NCBI RefSeq assembly: GCF_900215155.1
Contig: NZ_LT907980.1
Location: 2,604,001 to 2,668,000 of the forward strand
Direction of reading: 5' to 3'
Length of the DNA stretch: 64,000 nucleotides
DNA from: Marinobacter sp. LV10R510-11A
GTDB lineage: Bacteria > Pseudomonadota > Gammaproteobacteria > Pseudomonadales > Oleiphilaceae
Below, piece after piece: positions 52,947 through 62,938 of this stretch; the stretch's first letter is position 1, and the number at the start of each line of letters is the position of its first letter. The notes beneath the pieces were generated by a model that was given only the letters and a program-made list of their open reading frames with translations, ran no database searches and was not told the origin of the DNA. The translations under genes were made by a program, and so were the position numbers.

Positions 52947-54857
52947 ATGAGCAATACCAGCGCCTCCCCGGCTCATAAGGTTTATAACATTGCCCAATGG
53001 AGCGATGGCTATATAGGCGTTAATCCAGAGGGTGAGGCTGTTATCCGGCCAAACCGAGGTAACAGCGAGGCGGAGATCAACCTGCCTGAGCTCACTCGTT
53101 CGTTGGTGAAATCTGGGCTCCAGCTGCCCGTGCTTATCCGCTTTACCGACATTCTGCACGATCGGGTGAATCAGCTGTGCGGCGCGTTCAACAAAGTCGC
53201 CACAGAGCATAGCTATAAAGGGCAGTACACCGCTGTTTATCCTATCAAGGTAAATCAGCAGCGCCGAGTGGTTGAAGAGCTGATCGCCGCAGAGCCTGCT
53301 GCCAGCAACGGGCAAATCGGCTTGGAGGCAGGCAGTAAGCCGGAACTGATGGCAGTGCTTGCACTAGCACGACAGCCTGGTTCAGTCATCGTGTGCAACG
53401 GCTATAAAGACCGCGAGTACATCCGCCTAGCACTGATCGGCCAGAAGCTGGGCCACCGGGTATTTATTGTGGTGGAGAAGCAGTCAGAACTGCCACTGAT
53501 TCTAGAGGAAGCCAAAAAGCTTGAGGTGTCGCCGCTTATTGGCGTGCGTGTTCGCCTGGCTACGATCGGCAAGGGTAACTGGCAGAATACCGGCGGAGAG
53601 AAATCCAAGTTTGGGTTATCCGCCAGCCAGGTTCTGGATGTAGTGAATACACTGCGCAAGGCCGACGCTCTGGACACCCTCCAGCTTTTGCACTTTCACT
53701 TGGGCTCCCAGATTGCCAACATTCGTGATATCCAGACGGGCCTGCGGGAGTGCGCGCGCTTTTACAGCGAGCTCAGGCAGATGGGCGCCCCGGTGAATAC
53801 CGTGGATATCGGCGGTGGCCTGGGGGTTGATTACGAAGGCACTCGTTCACGCAGCGCCTGCTCGATGAATTACAGCATGTACGAATATGCCTATAACGTG
53901 GTGCATGTGCTGCAAGCAGAATGTGACCGCCACGGCCTTCCTCACCCGGAATTGATCAGCGAGTCCGGCCGGGCGCTAACCGCACACCACTCGGTGCTGG
54001 TTACCAACGTGATTGATCATGAAGAGCCGGAAAACCGGCCCTCCAAGCAGCCGGAGCCGGATGCACCGGCACCACTGCAGGATCTTTGGCGCGATCTAAA
54101 GAGCTTGGAAAACCCAGAGTCCCCGCGCTCGCAGGTCGAAATCTACCACGATGTGCTGCACGCCATGGCGGATGTGCACGGTCAGTTTGCCCAAGGCACG
54201 CTCTCTCTGCAGGAGCGCGCAGATTCCGAAATACTCTATATCCGCTGCTGCCGGCTGCTGCAGGGCCAATTGGACAAGAACAGCCGAGCCCACCGTGAAA
54301 TCATTGACGAGCTGAACGAAAAACTGGCCGCGAAACTGTTCGTTAATTTCTCGCTGTTTCAGTCTTTGCCTGATGTATGGGGTATTGATCAAATATTCCC
54401 GGTCATGCCGGTGAACGGTCTAAATCGCCCGCTCACCCGACGCGCGGTGATTCAAGATATTACCTGCGATTCCGACGGCCGCATAGACCGTTACGTGGAT
54501 GGCCAGGGCATAGAAACCACCCTGCCCTTGCCTGAGGACAAGCCCGGCGAACCCTTGTTGATGGGTTTTTTCATGACCGGCGCGTATCAGGAAATCCTGG
54601 GGGATATGCACAATCTGTTTGGCGATACTCACTCGGTGGATGTACGCCTGAACAGCTCCGGTGGTTTCGACACAAACACCCCTATCACGGGCGACACAGT
54701 TGCCAACGTGCTCCGCTATGTGAACTTTGAGCCCAACGCTCTGCTGAGGGCCTATCAAAGAAAGTTTGCCGCAAGCGGTTTGTCTGAGGATGTTCAGGCT
54801 ACTTTGCTGGAAGAGCTGACCGCCGGGCTTGAAGGTTACACCTATCTGGAAGACTAG
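52947..54857 (+). CDS. speA: Biosynthetic arginine decarboxylase
   Basis: SpeA makes agmatine from arginine, a PLP enzyme of fold type III. The 636-residue protein has the PLP lysine in AVYPIKVNQQRRVVEEL, HFHLGSQIANIRDIQTG, VDIGGGLGVDYEGT and SESGRALTAHHSV. It is full length. An AAAGGA lies 7 bases before the ATG. Confidence 0.97.
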   Translation: MSNTSASPAHKVYNIAQWSDGYIGVNPEGEAVIRPNRGNSEAEINLPELTRSLVKSGLQLPVLIRFTDILHDRVNQLCGAFNKVATEHSYKGQYTAVYPIKVNQQRRVVEELIAAEPAASNGQIGLEAGSKPELMAVLALARQPGSVIVCNGYKDREYIRLALIGQKLGHRVFIVVEKQSELPLILEEAKKLEVSPLIGVRVRLATIGKGNWQNTGGEKSKFGLSASQVLDVVNTLRKADALDTLQLLHFHLGSQIANIRDIQTGLRECARFYSELRQMGAPVNTVDIGGGLGVDYEGTRSRSACSMNYSMYEYAYNVVHVLQAECDRHGLPHPELISESGRALTAHHSVLVTNVIDHEEPENRPSKQPEPDAPAPLQDLWRDLKSLENPESPRSQVEIYHDVLHAMADVHGQFAQGTLSLQERADSEILYIRCCRLLQGQLDKNSRAHREIIDELNEKLAAKLFVNFSLFQSLPDVWGIDQIFPVMPVNGLNRPLTRRAVIQDITCDSDGRIDRYVDGQGIETTLPLPEDKPGEPLLMGFFMTGAYQEILGDMHNLFGDTHSVDVRLNSSGGFDTNTPITGDTVANVLRYVNFEPNALLRAYQRKFAASGLSEDVQATLLEELTAGLEGYTYLED

Positions 54858-54918
54858 GGGCTCTCGGGGCATTTGGATGCGAAGGAATGTCCGTTTACTA
54901 AATTACTTTAGCCCAAGC

Positions 54919-54945
54919 TGATCTGCTCATAGAACAGGCACGTAA
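54919..54945 (+). promoter_or_regulatory. Putative ECF-sigma autoregulated promoter
   Basis: TGATC (54919-54923) and CGTAA (54941-54945) are separated by 17 bases, upstream of the sigma factor gene. The halves look like the -35/-10 elements reported for RpoE-ChrR (ECF11) promoters, but I rely on memory for that pattern. Confidence 0.5.
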
Positions 54946-55029
54946 ATACTCGAAATGACAAATCCGGGACGAGTGCATAGAATGATTAGAAGAACGAACT
55001 TAAATCATGCGACTGTCGAGGAGCGTCCG

Positions 55030-55629
55030 GTGACCACACTGGATACGAAACCAGCACGTGCCGAGGGCCGAAAGGATCCTTGGAGCCAGCTGTTGGTGAA
55101 AGTGGGGAAAAACCAGGATCGCCAAGCGTATCATGCGTTATTTGAGCATTTTGCCCCGAAGCTCAAGTACTACGCGATGGCAAATGGCATGGCCAGCCAC
55201 GCAGAAGATCTGGTGCAGGAAGTTTTTATCTCCATTTGGAGGCGAGCCTGCCTTTACGACTGGCAGAAAGCCGCAGCTTCGACGTGGATTTTCACCATCG
55301 CCCGTAACCAGCGCATAGATATGTTGCGCAAAATGCGCCGTACCAACGTAGAAGTGCACGTGGACACTGAAGATCTATGGCAAATCCCGGGTGAGGATGA
55401 GAACCAACCGGTAACCTCATTGCACCGTCTGATGTCCGAGCGGCGCGTAAGAGAGTCTCTAAGCCTTTTGCCAGAAGACCAGATTACTGTGATAGCCAAG
55501 GTATATATGGAGCATAAGTCTCACCAAATGGTGGCGGACGAACTGGGCATTCCTCTTGGTACGGTAAAAAGCAGGGTGCGCCTCGCGCTGAACAAGTTGA
55601 GAGTATTTTTGCAGGATCAAAACGTATGA
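55030..55629 (+). CDS. ECF RNA polymerase sigma factor (RpoE/ECF11-like)
   Basis: A 199-residue ECF sigma factor from the GTG at 55030, which has GAGGAG (55018-55023) upstream; ATGs at 54955 and 54982 would give extended forms. Region 2 is FEHFAPKLKYYAMANGMASHAEDLVQEVFISIWRR and region 4 is LSLLPEDQITVIAKVYMEHKSHQMVADELGIPLGTVKSRVRLAL. It overlaps the chrR-type gene by four bases (ATGA). RpoE-ChrR pairs respond to singlet oxygen in Rhodobacter; a photooxidative-stress role is inferred. Confidence 0.92.
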   Translation: MTTLDTKPARAEGRKDPWSQLLVKVGKNQDRQAYHALFEHFAPKLKYYAMANGMASHAEDLVQEVFISIWRRACLYDWQKAAASTWIFTIARNQRIDMLRKMRRTNVEVHVDTEDLWQIPGEDENQPVTSLHRLMSERRVRESLSLLPEDQITVIAKVYMEHKSHQMVADELGIPLGTVKSRVRLALNKLRVFLQDQNV

Positions 55630-56264
55630 CACGGCATCATCCCGATAGCCTGAGCTTAATGGAATATAGCGCAGGCAACGTGAGCGAGCCGCACGCCCTT
55701 TGCATACGGCTCCACCTCGACAAGTGCTCCGATTGTCGCTACCGAGCAGACACGTTCGACAGCCTTGGCGCTGTGATGATGGAGCAGCAGCCGGAGGTGA
55801 GCGTTTCCGAGTCTATGTTTGACCGCATTCTGGCAAAAATAGACAGATCACCGGAACCCCAACGCACGGCAAAAGCTGCACCCAGAATCAGCGTTCTTCA
55901 GAAACTGCTTGGCGACGACATCAACAATCTGCCGTGGAAACGTCAGCTGGGCGATGTCAGCATGCTGGACATTACTGAGAAGTTTCCTGGCCAGCAGGAG
56001 CAGGTTGTTCTACAGAAGCTGGCCGCAGGCGGTAAAGCGCCGGTTCATACCCATCGTGGTAGTGAGACCACTATTGTACTGCAGGGCGCGTTTGCGGACC
56101 AGAAAGGCGTATTCAATCAGTGGGACTTTGTTGTTCTCACCGACCAAGATGAGCACAAACCGGTAGCCGTTGGGTGTGAAGACTGTATTACGCTTTCTGT
56201 ACTGAGCGCCCCAATCAAGTTGACCGGAACCTTCACCCGAATGCTGAACCCGTTTATTCGCTGA
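55626..56264 (+). CDS. chrR: ChrR-family anti-sigma factor (cupin)
   Basis: A 212-residue anti-sigma factor. The N-terminal zinc anti-sigma motif is H32-L-D-K-C-x-x-C (residues 28-40), and residues 100-205 are a cupin with HTHRGSETTIVLQGAF and a later DQDEHKPVAVGCEDC. ChrR holds its sigma factor until singlet oxygen or peroxide triggers release. Its start overlaps the sigma gene. Confidence 0.92.
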   Translation: MTRHHPDSLSLMEYSAGNVSEPHALCIRLHLDKCSDCRYRADTFDSLGAVMMEQQPEVSVSESMFDRILAKIDRSPEPQRTAKAAPRISVLQKLLGDDINNLPWKRQLGDVSMLDITEKFPGQQEQVVLQKLAAGGKAPVHTHRGSETTIVLQGAFADQKGVFNQWDFVVLTDQDEHKPVAVGCEDCITLSVLSAPIKLTGTFTRMLNPFIR

Positions 56265-56290
56265 TGTTTTTGTATTCCAGCGGCCGCTTT

Positions 56291-57034
56291 CTACCAAGGA
56301 AGCGCTGAGCCATCCCAGCTCAGAAAGCGGCCGTTATCCTCCGCGCTTAGCCCCTCTATCACTGACATCAGGTTCTCGGCGGTTTCGGCCGGGCTATGTA
56401 CCTGAAGCTGCGCCAAAGACTGACTGAACGGATCACTCAGGGCCGAGTCGGTGGTACCTGGGTGCAGCGACACACAGGCAATGGGTTTGCAGCGGCGGGG
56501 TAATTCCACTGAAAGCGTCCGTATCAGCATGTTCAGAGCGGCTTTCGAGCTTCGATACGCATACCAGCCTCCCAGCCGGTTATCCTCGATTGAGCCCACT
56601 TTCGCTGAAATGGCGACAACTCGCTTTAAATCGCGATGCCGAAACCACGGCAGAAGCGCCTGAACCAGCAAGGGGAAACCCGTCGCATTCACCGCAAACG
56701 CCCTAGCCATGTTCTTCGCTTCCAGTTCTTCCAGGCGTTTTTCGGGAAACATAGGGCCGTCGTGCAGCAAACCGGCGGCGTATATGAACGTATCGATACC
56801 CTTGGAAGCAGGTATTGTTTTTTCCAGAGCCCGGGCAACCGTTTTCGGCGACTGATCATCCTCCGCATCCCAGGCCAGCAACGTCAGCCGGCTGTGGCTG
56901 CGCAGTGGCTCCGGCACCTTTGCTGCATCTCGGCACAGGCCCACCACTATGGATTCTTCGTCACGCGCCAACAGCGCTTGCGCCAGCGCACCGCCAATCG
57001 CACCGGATACGCCGGCTAAAAGAATGTGCTTCAT
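56291..57034 (-). CDS. Short-chain dehydrogenase/reductase (SDR)
   Basis: A 247-residue SDR with the Rossmann motif GVSGAIGGALAQALL at the N-terminus, IYAAGLLHDG, and the catalytic Ser-Tyr-x-x-x-Lys as ISAKVGSI and WYAYRSSKAALNM. The ATG at 57034 has GGAGG upstream; the upstream frame to 57157 is not conserved. It converges on the chrR gene. The substrate is unknown. Confidence 0.88.
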   Translation of the reverse strand: MKHILLAGVSGAIGGALAQALLARDEESIVVGLCRDAAKVPEPLRSHSRLTLLAWDAEDDQSPKTVARALEKTIPASKGIDTFIYAAGLLHDGPMFPEKRLEELEAKNMARAFAVNATGFPLLVQALLPWFRHRDLKRVVAISAKVGSIEDNRLGGWYAYRSSKAALNMLIRTLSVELPRRCKPIACVSLHPGTTDSALSDPFSQSLAQLQVHSPAETAENLMSVIEGLSAEDNGRFLSWDGSALPW

Positions 57035-57211
57035 GCTATCCCTCCATCTGGTTCTCAACCATATACGAATAACTTGCGCAGCAGACCGCATAAACGTGTG
57101 AACCACAGAATTGAAACAGCCGTATGAATTGGTACTGAATGGCTCTAAGAAAGCCACCCCCCCCCATTAACGCCAACCCTATTAAGGCCAGCCCTATTAA
57201 GGAGAGTGCTC

Positions 57212-58987
57212 ATGCAATATCAGGCTCCAGCAAACGATCTTCGCTTTCTATTATTTGATGTACTGGGTGTCGACCGGCTTCATGAGCTGGAAAAATACGC
57301 CGATGCCACACCAGATCTGATTACCGCCGTTATTGATGAAGCCGGCAAACTGGCAGCGGAGGTTATTCAGCCCACTAATCAAGCGGGTGACCGCGAAGGC
57401 TGTCACTACGACCCCGAAACCCACGATGTGAAAACACCAACAGGGTTCAAAGAGGCCTACAAAAAGTTTGTAGCAGGTGGCTGGACCTCACTGGACGCGC
57501 CCCTGGAATTTGGCGGACAAGGCTTGCCCCATACTCTGAAGTTTGTCGTCGATGAAATGGTTTGCTCTACTAACTTATCTCTGGGCATGTACCCGGGGCT
57601 GACCCACGGCGCCATCAGCGCACTGCACGCCCACGGCTCCGATGAGCTAAAGCAGACCTATCTGGAAAAGCTAGTCTCCGGCGAGTGGACTGGCACCATG
57701 TGCCTCACTGAACCTCAGTGTGGTACTGATTTGGGCCTGATTCGCACCCGCGCCACGCCCAATTCCGATGGCAGCTATGCCATTGAAGGCACCAAAATTT
57801 GGATTACCGGCGGTGAGCACGACCTCACTGACAATATTGTGCACTTGGTGCTGGCAAAGCTGCCCGGTGCTCCCGATACCACAAAAGGCATTTCCCTGTT
57901 CATTGTTCCCAAGTTTCTGCCCGAGTCCGGCGAGCGCAACCCGGCGTTCTGCGGAGGATTGGAGCACAAAATGGGCATCAAAGGCTCCGCAACCTGCGTG
58001 ATGAACTTTGAGGGCGCCCAGGGCTGGCTTGTGGGTGAGCCCAACGATGGCATGCGCTCCATGTTCACCATGATGAACGAAGCCCGCCTTATGGTTGGCA
58101 TGCAGGGGCTTGGGCTTGCTGAGATGGCTTACCAGGAAAGCCTAGGGTTTGCCCGCGAGCGTTTGCAGAGTCGCTCCCTGAGCGGCGCCAAGAACCCAGA
58201 CGGCCCGGCCGACCCTATTATCGTGCACCCTGATGTGCGCCGCATGCTGATGCGCCAGAAGGTTCTGAACGAAGGCATGCGTGCCATGGCGCTGTTTGCC
58301 GGCCACCAGCTTGATCTCTCGGTTGCCCATCCGGATGAATCTGCACGGGAGTCGGCCTACGATCTGGTGCAACTGCTGACTCCAGTGGTTAAATCCTTCC
58401 TGACCGACGAGGGTTCCAACAATGCGAACGCCGGCCTGCAAGTGCTTGGCGGCTCTGGCTTCACCACCGACTGGCCGCTGGAGCAACTGGTTCGCGACGG
58501 CCGCATTGCGCGCATTTATGAAGGCACGAACGGCATACAGGCGATGGATCTCGTGGGCCGTAAACTGAGCCTGAAAGGCGGGCAGCTTGTACGCACTCTG
58601 TTTGGCGTGTTCTCGAGCTACCTGAAGGACAACCCGGAGGCACCTCATCGCGATGAACTGAAAGGCGCCATGGGCGCTCTGGAAAAGGCCACCCTGTGGC
58701 TGGCAACCAATGCTCCGAAAGATCCGGAACAAGCCGGTGCTGCGGCCACGCCTTACCTGCGTCTGATGGCTTTAACGGTTATCGGCTACATGTGGTCGCG
58801 CATGGCTAACGTCGCGAATCAGCAAATTGCAGCTGGCGAAGGCAACACGCCATTGCTGGAAGGCAAGTTGGTGTCTGCCCGCTTCTACTTTGAAAAGCTA
58901 CTGCCGGAAATTCACTGGCTGTTGAGCGACATTGAGAGCGGAAAAGACAGCCTGATGGATATGGGAGACGATCACTGGGCGGCCTAA
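57212..58987 (+). CDS. Acyl-CoA dehydrogenase
   Basis: A 591-residue FAD flavoenzyme that oxidises acyl-CoA to trans-2-enoyl-CoA. It has the FAD-binding segment TGTMCLTEPQCGTDLGLIRT, the second signature WITGGEHDLTDNIVHLVLAK and the C-terminal domain region (QVLGGSGFTTDWPLEQLVRDGRIARIYEGTNGIQAMDLVGRKL) with the catalytic YEGT. Family members have an extra C-terminal domain, present here. The ATG at 57212 has AAGGAG upstream. Confidence 0.93.
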   Translation: MQYQAPANDLRFLLFDVLGVDRLHELEKYADATPDLITAVIDEAGKLAAEVIQPTNQAGDREGCHYDPETHDVKTPTGFKEAYKKFVAGGWTSLDAPLEFGGQGLPHTLKFVVDEMVCSTNLSLGMYPGLTHGAISALHAHGSDELKQTYLEKLVSGEWTGTMCLTEPQCGTDLGLIRTRATPNSDGSYAIEGTKIWITGGEHDLTDNIVHLVLAKLPGAPDTTKGISLFIVPKFLPESGERNPAFCGGLEHKMGIKGSATCVMNFEGAQGWLVGEPNDGMRSMFTMMNEARLMVGMQGLGLAEMAYQESLGFARERLQSRSLSGAKNPDGPADPIIVHPDVRRMLMRQKVLNEGMRAMALFAGHQLDLSVAHPDESARESAYDLVQLLTPVVKSFLTDEGSNNANAGLQVLGGSGFTTDWPLEQLVRDGRIARIYEGTNGIQAMDLVGRKLSLKGGQLVRTLFGVFSSYLKDNPEAPHRDELKGAMGALEKATLWLATNAPKDPEQAGAAATPYLRLMALTVIGYMWSRMANVANQQIAAGEGNTPLLEGKLVSARFYFEKLLPEIHWLLSDIESGKDSLMDMGDDHWAA

Positions 58988-59011
58988 GTCGCCAGTCTAG
59001 TGTTCTGAATT

Positions 59012-59037
59012 AAGCCACGCACTGCGTGGCTTTTTTT
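59012..59037 (+). terminator. Intrinsic terminator
   Basis: AAGCCACGCACTGCGTGGC followed by TTTTTTT, 25 bases after the acyl-CoA dehydrogenase stop. Confidence 0.92.
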
Positions 59038-59137
59038 ACAGGTATTTTCTGTCTGCTCCGACACTGGGGTACAATTGCGCCCTTTGATGCACCCATTGAT
59101 AGTCTCCGGCTTGTACCCGGATCTGAACGGAGACCCC

Positions 59138-59929
59138 ATGAACGCCGACGATTACGCTTTCCGCTTTGGCGGCATTGAACGGCTATACGGGCGCCGAGCC
59201 CTGCACGCGTTTCGTGATGCCCACATTGCCGTTATTGGCTTAGGCGGAGTTGGCTCATGGGCCGCTGAGGCTCTCGCCCGCAGCGGTATTGGCACCATCA
59301 CCCTGATCGATATGGATGATATTTGCGTGTCCAACACCAACCGCCAGCTTCATGCTTTGGACGGGCAATACGGCCGCACCAAAACCGATGCCATGGCCGA
59401 GCGACTGAAAGCCATTAACCCCTATGCAGATATTCGAATTCATTTCGGCTTTCTTACACTGAAAAATCTTACGGAGCTGATTACACCCGAGATGACGGGT
59501 GTGGTCGATGCCATCGACAGTGTAAAGCCGAAGGCGGCACTGATTGCCCATTGCCAGCGCGCAAAACTTCCGATCATCTGCGCCGGCGGTGCGGGTGGCC
59601 AGACAGATCCCACCAAAATTCTGGTAGCGGATCTCAGCAAAACCACCCAAGACCCTCTATTGGCTAAGGTTCGCAACCTTCTGCGCAGGGAGTACGGTTT
59701 CTCCCGCAATCCCAAGCGACGCTTCGGCATTGAGGCCGTATACTCAACTGAGCAGCTCACGTACCCTGCTGAGGATGGCGAAGTTTGCCTGCAAAAGCCT
59801 ACAAATGCCGGCCCCTCACGGCTTGACTGCGCCACTGGCTTTGGCGCTGCCTGCCCGGTTACCGCCAGCTTTGGCTTGTTCGCAGCCTCCCGGCTGCTGA
59901 ATCGTATTGCACGACGCACCAACCAATAA
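59138..59929 (+). CDS. tcdA: tRNA threonylcarbamoyladenosine dehydratase TcdA
   Basis: TcdA (CsdL) is an E1-like enzyme that cyclises t6A37 of tRNA to ct6A. The 263-residue protein has the ATP-binding motif GLGGVGSWAAEALARSGIG, IDMDDICVSNTNRQLHAL, and VVDAIDSVKPKAALI. The ATG at 59138 has CGGAG upstream. It lies 22 bases before the antiporter gene. Confidence 0.94.
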   Translation: MNADDYAFRFGGIERLYGRRALHAFRDAHIAVIGLGGVGSWAAEALARSGIGTITLIDMDDICVSNTNRQLHALDGQYGRTKTDAMAERLKAINPYADIRIHFGFLTLKNLTELITPEMTGVVDAIDSVKPKAALIAHCQRAKLPIICAGGAGGQTDPTKILVADLSKTTQDPLLAKVRNLLRREYGFSRNPKRRFGIEAVYSTEQLTYPAEDGEVCLQKPTNAGPSRLDCATGFGAACPVTASFGLFAASRLLNRIARRTNQ

Positions 59930-59950
59930 CTACACGGATCCCAGACCGTT

Positions 59951-61837
59951 ATGCCAGCCAGCACAGTCTTGATTCTTGCCAGCATTGGCGTCCTTTCATT
60001 GTCTTTTCAGTGGCTCGCTTGGCGTGTGCGCGTGCCCGCTATTCTTTTTTTGCTCGCCGGCGGGATACTTGTGGGCCCGGTACTGGGCTACCTCAATCCG
60101 GATGAGGTATTCGGCGATCTGCTGTTTCCGCTGGTCTCCCTAGCTGTTGCCATCATTCTGTTTGAGGGCAGCCTGACCCTGCGCTTCGATGAAATTCGTG
60201 GGCACAGCAAGATGACTCGTAACCTCATACTCGTTGGTTCCATCGTTACCGGCATTATCGGTACCCTGGCCGCGCGTTGGGTTCTGGATATATCCTGGGC
60301 TGTCGCCCTGCTCTTCGGCGCCATCTCCATTGTCACCGGCCCAACCGTTATCGCGCCCCTACTACGCTCGGTACGCCCAAGCGCCAAGCTGGCTAATGTT
60401 CTGCGCTGGGAAGGCATCATTATTGACCCAATGGGCGCCCTGCTGGCCGTTCTTGTATTCGAAGGCATTGTTTCCTGGGGCCAAGGCAACGTGTTCGGTC
60501 ACTCTCTGTATATTTTTGGCAAAACGCTGCTAATTGGATTTGTCACCGGCGCCCTGGCCGGCTATCTGAATGGCTTGGTGCTGCGCAAACACCTTATGCC
60601 GCAATATCTGCACAACGCCGCCACGCTCACTTTCATGCTGGGTGTTTATGCGCTCTCCAACGAGATGGCCCACGAATCCGGCCTGCTCACAGTAACGGTT
60701 ATGGGCATCTGGATGGCCAACATGAAGCAGGTCTCCGTAGACAGCATTCTTGAATTCAAGGAGTCCCTGAGTGTTCTACTGATATCGGCACTGTTTATTA
60801 TTCTGGCTGCTCGGGTGGAGTTCGCCGCGATCGCGGACCTGGGATGGGGGCTCGCCGTGGTTCTCGCGCTATTGATGCTGGTCGCTCGACCGCTCAGCGT
60901 GTTTTTGTCAGCAATCGGCACTGACCTGAACTGGCGCGAAAAACTGTTTCTCAGCTGGATTGCCCCAAGGGGCATTGTGGCTGCAGCGGTTTCTGCCCTG
61001 TTCGCGTTCCAGCTCCAGAAACTAGGCTACGAAAGCGCAGCAGCCCTTGTGCCCATGGTGTTTGTACTCATTATTGCTACCGTTACCCTGCAAAGCTTGA
61101 CCGCGCGACCTATCGCCCGATTGCTGAAAGTCACCGAGCCAGCAGAGTATGGCTTCTTGATTTTCGGTGCCAACCCGGTCGCCCGCATGATCGGGCTGGC
61201 TCTCAAGAAGCATGAGGTTCCGGTAGCCCTAGCGGACACCAACTGGGAGAACGTTCGCCAGGCGCGGATGGATAACTTGAAGGTGTACTTTGGCAACCCG
61301 ATTTCCGAGCATGCCTCAAGCCATCTCGATCTCACCGGAATAGGCAATCTGCTGGTGATTTCCCCTTACAAACACATGAACTCGCTGGCGACCTACCACT
61401 TTCTGGACTGGTTCGGCGATACCAAGGTATTCAGCCTTGCGGAGGGCGATCAGGATCAGAAGGCCAGATACCAAACGGCTGAAAAGATCCAGATGACTCG
61501 CGGCCTGTTCGACGGCGTAAGCTATGCAAAACTTGCCAGCTTGGCCAGCCAAGGTTACTCAATAAAAACCACTGAGCTTAGCGAAGAGTTTGAGTACAAC
61601 GATTTTCTGGAAAAATACCAAGGCCAAGCCCTGGTGCTGTTTGTATTCGACAGCAAGAGCCGCATCAAACCCGTGCGCAGCATGGACGACCTGAAGCCGG
61701 ATGACGACTGGATATTAATCAGCCTAGTGCCACCCCAGAACTACAAAGAAAAAAGGGGTAGGGAAAACGGTACCGAATCAGAGCCATCCGTGCGGGAGGA
61801 AGAGCCTTCGGCAGAAGGCTCAATGCCTGAAAACTGA
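59951..61837 (+). CDS. Cation:proton antiporter (CPA1/NhaP-like) with TrkA-N domain
   Basis: A 628-residue membrane protein. Residues 1-385 contain about 12 hydrophobic segments of the Na+/H+ antiporter type, with IIDPMGALLAVLVFE around the ion-binding Asp. Residues 395-490 are a TrkA-N Rossmann domain (FLIFGANPVARMIGLAL), a cytoplasmic regulatory nucleotide-binding unit. The acidic tail is low in complexity. Substrates (Na+ or K+) are not resolved. Confidence 0.9.
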   Translation: MPASTVLILASIGVLSLSFQWLAWRVRVPAILFLLAGGILVGPVLGYLNPDEVFGDLLFPLVSLAVAIILFEGSLTLRFDEIRGHSKMTRNLILVGSIVTGIIGTLAARWVLDISWAVALLFGAISIVTGPTVIAPLLRSVRPSAKLANVLRWEGIIIDPMGALLAVLVFEGIVSWGQGNVFGHSLYIFGKTLLIGFVTGALAGYLNGLVLRKHLMPQYLHNAATLTFMLGVYALSNEMAHESGLLTVTVMGIWMANMKQVSVDSILEFKESLSVLLISALFIILAARVEFAAIADLGWGLAVVLALLMLVARPLSVFLSAIGTDLNWREKLFLSWIAPRGIVAAAVSALFAFQLQKLGYESAAALVPMVFVLIIATVTLQSLTARPIARLLKVTEPAEYGFLIFGANPVARMIGLALKKHEVPVALADTNWENVRQARMDNLKVYFGNPISEHASSHLDLTGIGNLLVISPYKHMNSLATYHFLDWFGDTKVFSLAEGDQDQKARYQTAEKIQMTRGLFDGVSYAKLASLASQGYSIKTTELSEEFEYNDFLEKYQGQALVLFVFDSKSRIKPVRSMDDLKPDDDWILISLVPPQNYKEKRGRENGTESEPSVREEEPSAEGSMPEN

Positions 61838-61841
61838 AACC

Positions 61842-62825
61842 TTAACGGCAGTCCAAAACAAGCTTTCCACGCACATGCCCGCCTTCAAGAAGCTCGTGAG
61901 CCTGTATCACCTCATCGAGCGTGAAGGTTTTCTCGATATGAACCTTCACCTCGCCGCCTTCAATTAGCTCGGCGATTTCATCAAGGTGGAACACATCCGG
62001 GCGTACCGTCATGCCGTGCGCCTTTAACCCTAGTGCTTCTGCAGCACTTACAACCTCATCCGCCGTAACGGTGGGTATGGTAACGAGGATGCCTTTCTCA
62101 CCCAGGGTGCGCACGGATCGCTTGCCTGTGTCGCCACCAACCAGATCCAGCACAACATCCAGCCCATAGCACTCATCGGCGAAATCTGTGGTGTGGTAAT
62201 CAATCACTTCATGCACGCCAAGCTCCGAAAGAAAATCCCGGTTACCTGCTGAAGCCGTTGCAACAACATGGGCGCCCCGCGCGAGCGCAAACTGCACGGC
62301 AAGGTGCCCTACACCGCCAGCACCTGCGTGCACAAGAATCTTCTGGCCAGGCTCAAGCTCGGCGACTTCGAACAACGCTTGCCAGGCTGTAAGCGCAGCA
62401 AGAGGCAGCGCCCCTGCAGTTACCAGATCAAGCTCCTCCGGTACAACGGTCAACTCGTCTGCGGTCGCCAAAGCATACTCAGAGTAACTTCCCCCGTTCA
62501 ACGGAAAGCCAACCAGCCCCATAACCCGATCCCCAGGTGCCAGGGTGGTTACTCCCCCCCCGATGGCAACCACTTCTCCGGCCACGTCGTAGCCTGGAGT
62601 CCAAGGTAGCGAGCTTTCTATCTGCTGCGCCACAAACCCAAACCCTTTGCGGGTTTTCCAGTCGATGGGGTTAAGCCCTGCGCCGTGAACGCGAATCAGC
62701 ACCTGTCCGTCTTGCGGCGAAGGCACATCGGAGCTTATAACCTGCAGAACGTCACGCTCACCAAACTGTTGGTAAACCACTTTTTTCATGGAAGACTCAG
62801 AAGGCTGATCAATGGCTGTGTCCAT
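61842..62825 (-). CDS. Zinc-less MDR-type quinone/NADP oxidoreductase
   Basis: A 327-residue medium-chain reductase with the GroES-like N-terminus (HGAGLNPIDWKTRKG, PGYDVAGEVVAIG) and the Rossmann part (ILVHAGAGGVGHLAVQFALARGA). No zinc-binding cysteines are visible, so it is of the quinone reductase type (Qor-like). The start at 62825 has GGAG upstream; an internal ATG at codon 13 is possible. The substrate is unknown. Confidence 0.88.
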   Translation of the reverse strand: MDTAIDQPSESSMKKVVYQQFGERDVLQVISSDVPSPQDGQVLIRVHGAGLNPIDWKTRKGFGFVAQQIESSLPWTPGYDVAGEVVAIGGGVTTLAPGDRVMGLVGFPLNGGSYSEYALATADELTVVPEELDLVTAGALPLAALTAWQALFEVAELEPGQKILVHAGAGGVGHLAVQFALARGAHVVATASAGNRDFLSELGVHEVIDYHTTDFADECYGLDVVLDLVGGDTGKRSVRTLGEKGILVTIPTVTADEVVSAAEALGLKAHGMTVRPDVFHLDEIAELIEGGEVKVHIEKTFTLDEVIQAHELLEGGHVRGKLVLDCR

Positions 62826-62938
62826 GGGTATCTCCGAGAAGGGGCGCTGATTGTGATTAAACAGTGATTGGCAGTGACGGGGTGTTCTGCTCTTCGTTCA
62901 GATTAACAGAAGTTGGCAAAAATAGTGACTCAGCCGAG

